NCBI RefSeq assembly: GCF_905171765.1
Contig: NC_053390.1
Span: 215,332,927-215,396,926 of the forward strand
Direction of reading: 5' to 3'
DNA length: 64,000 nucleotides
From: Bufo bufo
Taxonomy: Eukaryota > Chordata > Amphibia > Anura > Bufonidae
Numbering within the stretch: position 1 is the stretch's first letter; every line of letters begins with the position of its first letter. Both the position numbers and the translations under genes were made by a program. This document shows, piece by piece, positions 39,601 through 45,600 of this stretch. The notes under the pieces were generated by a model that saw nothing but the letters and a program-made list of their open reading frames with translations, was not told where the DNA came from and made no database searches.

Positions 39601-42600
39601 CCTCTTTAAGCTAGGGGAGCTGAGGTGGTTAAATGGGATCTGTCACCACTCCTGACATGTCTGTTTTAGTAAATAATTGTATTATCAATCAAATAAAAAT
39701 TATGAAGCATCTTTTCTTACAACTTTATTTCTGCTAGAAATGTATGAATAAATTGATACCGGCTGACATTAATCTAATGTGCATGGCCAACTTAACATAC
39801 TGTATGGCTTTGTAAATAGTAGCTAATTGCATTATTGCCTTTTTCGATTTCTCTTGCAGAGTTATTTATCTACTCCAGCCATACCCTGTAGATTTCAGTT
39901 CAAGAATACTGTATGCAATAACCACCTCAACCACATCTGTAAGCACTGTAGTTTTCATGTTCTTATTCTGTAGTATTCTATATTCCAATTACTTGCTCAG
40001 ATTATGCAATGGTATAGCTGGGGAAAAAAAACATACAATGGGGGGAATTAAAGGGCTTCTGTCAGCAGATTTGTGCCTATGAAACTGGCTGACCTGTTAC
40101 ACGTGCGCTTGACAGCTGAAGGCATCTGTGTTGGTCTCATGTACATATTGCTGAGAAAAATGAAGTTTTAATATATGCAAATGAGTCTCTATGAGCAATG
40201 GGCTCAGCTTTCTCTGCAATGGCAATGCCCCCATTGCTATTAGAGGCTCATTTGCATATATAAATACTTCATTTTACATATAACATGGGACCAACACAGA
40301 TGCCTTCAGCTGCCAAGCATACATGTAACAGGTCAGTCAGTTTCATAGTACAAATCTGCTGACAGATGTCCCTTTAATCAAGTCCTGCACTCCAGAATTC
40401 TGTCTTCAAAAGGTCACAAAATAGGACTTTTGCAACCTTTTTAAGGTCACTTCTGCAAAAAATTAGCATTTTTACAACTCTTTCTCCACTTTTGGAAAGT
40501 GGGCGGGTTAGTTATACCACATAGTTACATTCAAGATTTATCCCTGGGACTTTTTTAATAAGTTGCAAAAAAGTCTCAAAGCCACTCCAGTGAAGCGGGA
40601 GGGCATGGAAAACTGGAGTAGAATTTGTAGACCAAAGTGTTTAAAGATTCTTTAAATTTAACATGCAACGTGTACAATTTGGTGCAAATTATGCCAAGCT
40701 CAAGGAAAATTGATATACCCTCATGGTAAAGTTCCCCCACATTTTCATATTATTTTTTTTTTTTCTGGTCACTGCATATAATTGAGGGTATATACTAATG
40801 ATACTGTCTCTTGGAACACTCACTGTATCTGAAAATTAAACTTGTAGCTTTGCATTTTTCTAGTTTTTGAGGAATACAGTGACGTTAAAAAGTAGCAAAC
40901 TATGTCTTTAACTGCGATTTTTGGAAAATCTTTATAAAAGTTGCATTTTAGGCTACTTTCACACCACACTACTTTCCGTCATGAAAATACAACCGTCTGC
41001 ATTTGTTCTGAAGGGATCCGGTTGTATTATCTCTAAATTAGCCAAGAAGGATCCGTCTCTAAAACCATTGTAAGTCAATGTGGGACGGATCCGTTTTCTT
41101 TTGTGTCCGAGAAAACGGATCCATCACCATTGACTTACATTGTGTGTCATGACATATCCTTCTTGCTCCGCACCACATTGCGGACAGAAAAGCGCTGCTT
41201 TTAGCGTTATTCTTTCCACGATGTGAAAGCAGCCAAACAGAACGGAATGCATTCTGGTGCATTCCGTTTCGTTCATTTCAGTTTTGTCCCCTCTGACAAT
41301 GAATGGGGACAAAACGGAAGCCCCCTCACCCTGCTATTGAGATCCTATGACTGATCTTAATAGCAGAAAGGGAAAGCGCAGATGTGAAAGTAGCCTTACA
41401 AAGTTCTTGTTCTGTGTATTGACTGGTTGAAGTAATCACTGTATGTATTTCTTTTTACAGCCTATTGGGGATAACAAATTGACTTTTGCTCACAGAAGTC
41501 GAGCCCTTCAATGTTTGATCCACTTGGCTGACACAGAGACTGTGGTATCACTTGCAAAGAAACCTATTGACCAAATAAAGTAAGTAACCGGAATAGGTTT
41601 TTATTAAGTGTTTGAATAACAATGAGTTTGGGGATCAATGGAAAATTGAATATATCTTCTTTTTTTTTACATTTTATAGTGTTTTAAGTGGTCTCATGTT
41701 GTCAATTCCTGTTAACAGGTTAGGTCATCATATTCAATATGACAGGTTTATATTTAGGCTAGGGCTCCTTCCTGACTTTTAGTTGTGGCAAAATAGCGAG
41801 TTCATGCATCCCTCATGTAAACTCAATGTTTCCCTGTGGTGGATAAGGTTATGGGAGATGTGCTATCACTCCACAACCTTTTCTCCTATAGGTAAATATT
41901 AGGGCAGCATGACCGATAAGTAAACCATGATTTTACAGAGCCCAGCACACAACCAAAAGCTACATGGGACCCTAACCTAAGAGTGGCCTTGGTTTTCAAC
42001 CATTTTTGCTGTAAGCATTTGAGAAATAAACCACATCTTGAGCAAATCTAGATATTTTTTTATGGTTTTACAAATGTTTTGTATAGGGCGTTTACAATAA
42101 CTGTACAATGGTTTCTTTTTTTTAGGTATTACCTCAAGTGTTGCATCTATCTATCTGAATTTGAGATCTTAAACATCCCATACACCCTTGAGTCATTCCA
42201 TAGCAGTCCCAAAGAGGGAATGATAAAAGGCCTATGGAAAAACCACAGCCATGAAGCCAGGGTGAGTGTGTTGAAGAAATGAAAGGGGTCTAATCATTAT
42301 TGGATTTCAGTCTAATAGTATACACAGGTACAAGGGTTACAGGTCACGCTTTAACATAAAGTCCTCATAGAACAGTATACATTTTAAGGCTTATAATTAG
42401 AGATGAGCTAACTTCAACTTTTGACGTTCGGGTGTCTGTATATGCTGAATTGCGTTATGGATTCCATTACCTCGGGCCATAACGCAATTCCATGACAGAA
42501 TGCATAACGGAATGCCTTTAGAGAGGACTCCTGCATAACGGAAACCAGACAGATCCGTTATGCAGCCCATAGACTTCTATTATGATGGAATGCCTCTAAA

Positions 42601-45600
42601 GGTATTACATTATGCATTCATGGAATTGCGTTATGGTCCATAACTCAATTCAGCATATACCAACACCCAAACCTGAACTTCACAACTTGAAGTTCGCTCA
42701 CCTACTCATAATGCTATGGAAAAATAAAATAAATACCTTAGCTATCCACCGCTTCTCGTCTTCCGACACTTCCAATGTCCCTTTCCAGTCTCTATCCTGG
42801 CAACACAGACATGTGACCACCCAGCTAATCACTGGCCGCAGTGGTGACCCACTACAGCCAATGACTGGCTGAGCGGTATTGCCACTATATCTACATGACT
42901 CCATATTGCATGCAAAACTTTCACAGATTGTGTGTTGAGTTTCATTGTATGTCATTACGTCAGCACAAATATATCATTCATATGGTTTAGTTGGTCAGCT
43001 TAGTAAATTTTGTCAAGACATTTTCTGTGGTTGATTACAGAGAACCTGTCCCATATACCCCTTATTTTTCTTGCTAATAACTTTATGTAAAATGTACTTC
43101 CTTTTTTTCCTTTTTTTTTGTTTAGGCGGTGAGGTTGGTAACAGAACTTAGTTTAGAATACCAAGTTTATGACCCCCAGCTCTGGAGTGGATTATTGCAA
43201 AAGTTGCTTGGATTTAACATGGTAAGCTTGTACATGACTGGTCTAAACATCAAAATGTTTTAATAATTCATTCCATACTTGGAGTATTATTATTATAATA
43301 AAGGTAATTATGTGTATAGCAATTTATGCTAACTGTTGAGCTGATGAAAAATCAACAGTGTTTCTAAAATAAAGAAATAGCACAAATATGAATAATTGTC
43401 ATGCTGTTGGTTTAATGTTGAAGAAAAATGAAATACAAATAGTAAATAAAATATGAATATAATTTTCGATGTGTGAAGCTAATTGTTAGTTACATTTCTT
43501 TTATAGATGTCATACCTCAGAAAAGTGTTAGTAGCCATTACCGGCATTCACTGCCTCTGGGAGGTATGTTTTTTGGCTTTGCTGGTTATCACATTAAATT
43601 AGCTTTTTTTGTGGTCATATTTGAATGCATTGTTCAAACTGCAGTCTGAATGTTGGGTTTTGTTTACAGGTGCCAAACTTTACCAGGGCATGGCGTAGTG
43701 TTGTACTGGCGCCATTTGCTTGCGGTATGTTGACATTAATATCAAAAGATTTGCATATTGTTAGTACATGTGTATGTTACATGTTTTCTTTTGTTTTGTA
43801 GCTTCTTGCCCCCCAAGCCCCTCACAGCTTGAGGAATGCTACCAGTCCTTTCTGGTGTTACTAAAGTGAGTTAAATATCATATGTAAGGGTATACATTTG
43901 GAGTATGTTCATGTGGTGGATTTCCCACACCGATTACGGCATGTGTTACATGCAAAGTCTATGTACAATTATATTAAAATTTTCCAATGGGAAATCCGCT
44001 CCACAATTTATATGCTGCTGATCCCACTCCTATCTCTTCTGGAGATGGGAGTGGGTCCCAGAAGTGGGACCTGGTCCTATCTGACATTTGTGGCACATGC
44101 CCCAAATGTTGAGATAAATAACTAACTTTAACTAAATAGGGGGAACATATAGAGCTGCATGAGCCAGTCACCAGCCAGTATATGTTGTGCTTTTGGGTGT
44201 TCAAGGGTGTGCATGGAGCAGTGCTAGATTGAGGAGTGTAATAGGCAACCCTAAAAAGATGTGTTAGAAAGAGTGCCTAAGGCTCCATTCACACGTCCGT
44301 AGTGTGTTGCGGACCCGCAAATTGCGGATCCGCAACACACCCGCCCGGCACCCCTATAGAAATGCCTATTCTTGTCCGCAAGCTGCGGACAAGAATAGGA
44401 CATGTTCTATCTTTTGCGGAGCTGCGGACCCGAAGATCGGGCCGCGCTCCGCAAATGCGGATGCGGACAGCACACTGTGTGCTGTCCGCATCCATTCCGT
44501 CCCCATAGAAAATGAATTGGTCCGCACCCGTTCCGCAAAATTGCGGAATGGATGCGGACCCATTTGTGGACATGTGAATGGAGCCTAAAACTGTTGTTAG
44601 CTGTAAAAGTCATAAGTAGAGATGAGCGAACTTCTGTTTTAAGTTCGGCGTCTAAAGTTCGGCTTCCGGTTAGCGGAGGATCCCGATATGGATTCCGAAT
44701 TCCGTTGTGGTCCGTGGTAGCGGAATCAATAATGGCCATTATTGATTCCGCTACCACGGACCACAACGGAATTCGGAATCCATATCGGGATCCTCCGCTA
44801 ACCGGAAGCCGAACTTTAGACGCCGAACTTAAAACAGAAGTTCGCTCATCTCTAGTCATAAGTCATTATCAGAATGGAGAGCATGGATAGGCTGGTAGAC
44901 AGAGATGGAGGGAGCTTCAGTACTATGTAGAGCTTTGTGGGTGAGAGAAATTGAAATTTAAAATTGAATTCTTTACTGTATGGGTAACCAGTGAAGTGAC
45001 TGTAACAAGGTGGAGGCATTGGAGAGGTAGTTGAACAGATAGAGGATCCTGGCTGATGCGTTTAGGATAGATTGGAGAAGTTAGAGGGGAAGACTGATTA
45101 GTCACAGTAACCAATGAATCAAGATGAAACAATGAGAGTTTTTGTTTCCACGGTAAGGAACGGCAGATTCTGAAAATGCTTATAATTTTTATTTGGTTTA
45201 TGTAGGTGCCCTGTTCTGGCTGATCTGGACCTTGTAGGAATAGCTAAACAATATGCCCAGATTGATCTCCCAGCATTTACTTTTGGATGTCTTTTGCTTA
45301 TCCCATATGTGGAAAAAAGAGAACAAAAAATTCAGGTAATTCATCCAAATTAAATTATCAGAGCCGATTCTGTGCTGAGGCTGTGATCGTTAATAAACTT
45401 TGATTTTCTAAGGGTAAGTTTTGTCATGTGTACTGCTTGTTTGTATGTCTTATTTGGCTACCACCAGTGCTTAGATCATGAAGGACTTGTGTTTGTCCCC
45501 TGCAGGACTTAAGAACTGTGATTGGGGAAGACAAAATACTATAGTATTGCTTCTGTCTTTGTTGTCCAAGGGCTTAAAGGGGTTATCAAACACTAACAAA

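Larger units (their letters stand above)
34536..39628 (+). mobile_element. piggyBac-type transposon, autonomous ancestor, now dead
   Basis: Flanked by TTAA at 34532-34535 and 39629-39632. Left end CTGCTTACCGACCGCC, right end (complement) CCACCTCAGCTCCCC. It encodes a piggyBac transposase (35446-37350) followed by about 2.2 kb of non-coding sequence with a large inverted repeat (38083-39030) and a nested TTAA MITE (39270-39605). It fills most of the intron between exons j and k. Confidence 0.82.

Noticed and set aside
44407..44890. ORFs of 150 and 112 codons with the same internal peptide on both strands
   Set aside because: Consequence of the perfect palindrome at 44617-44854.
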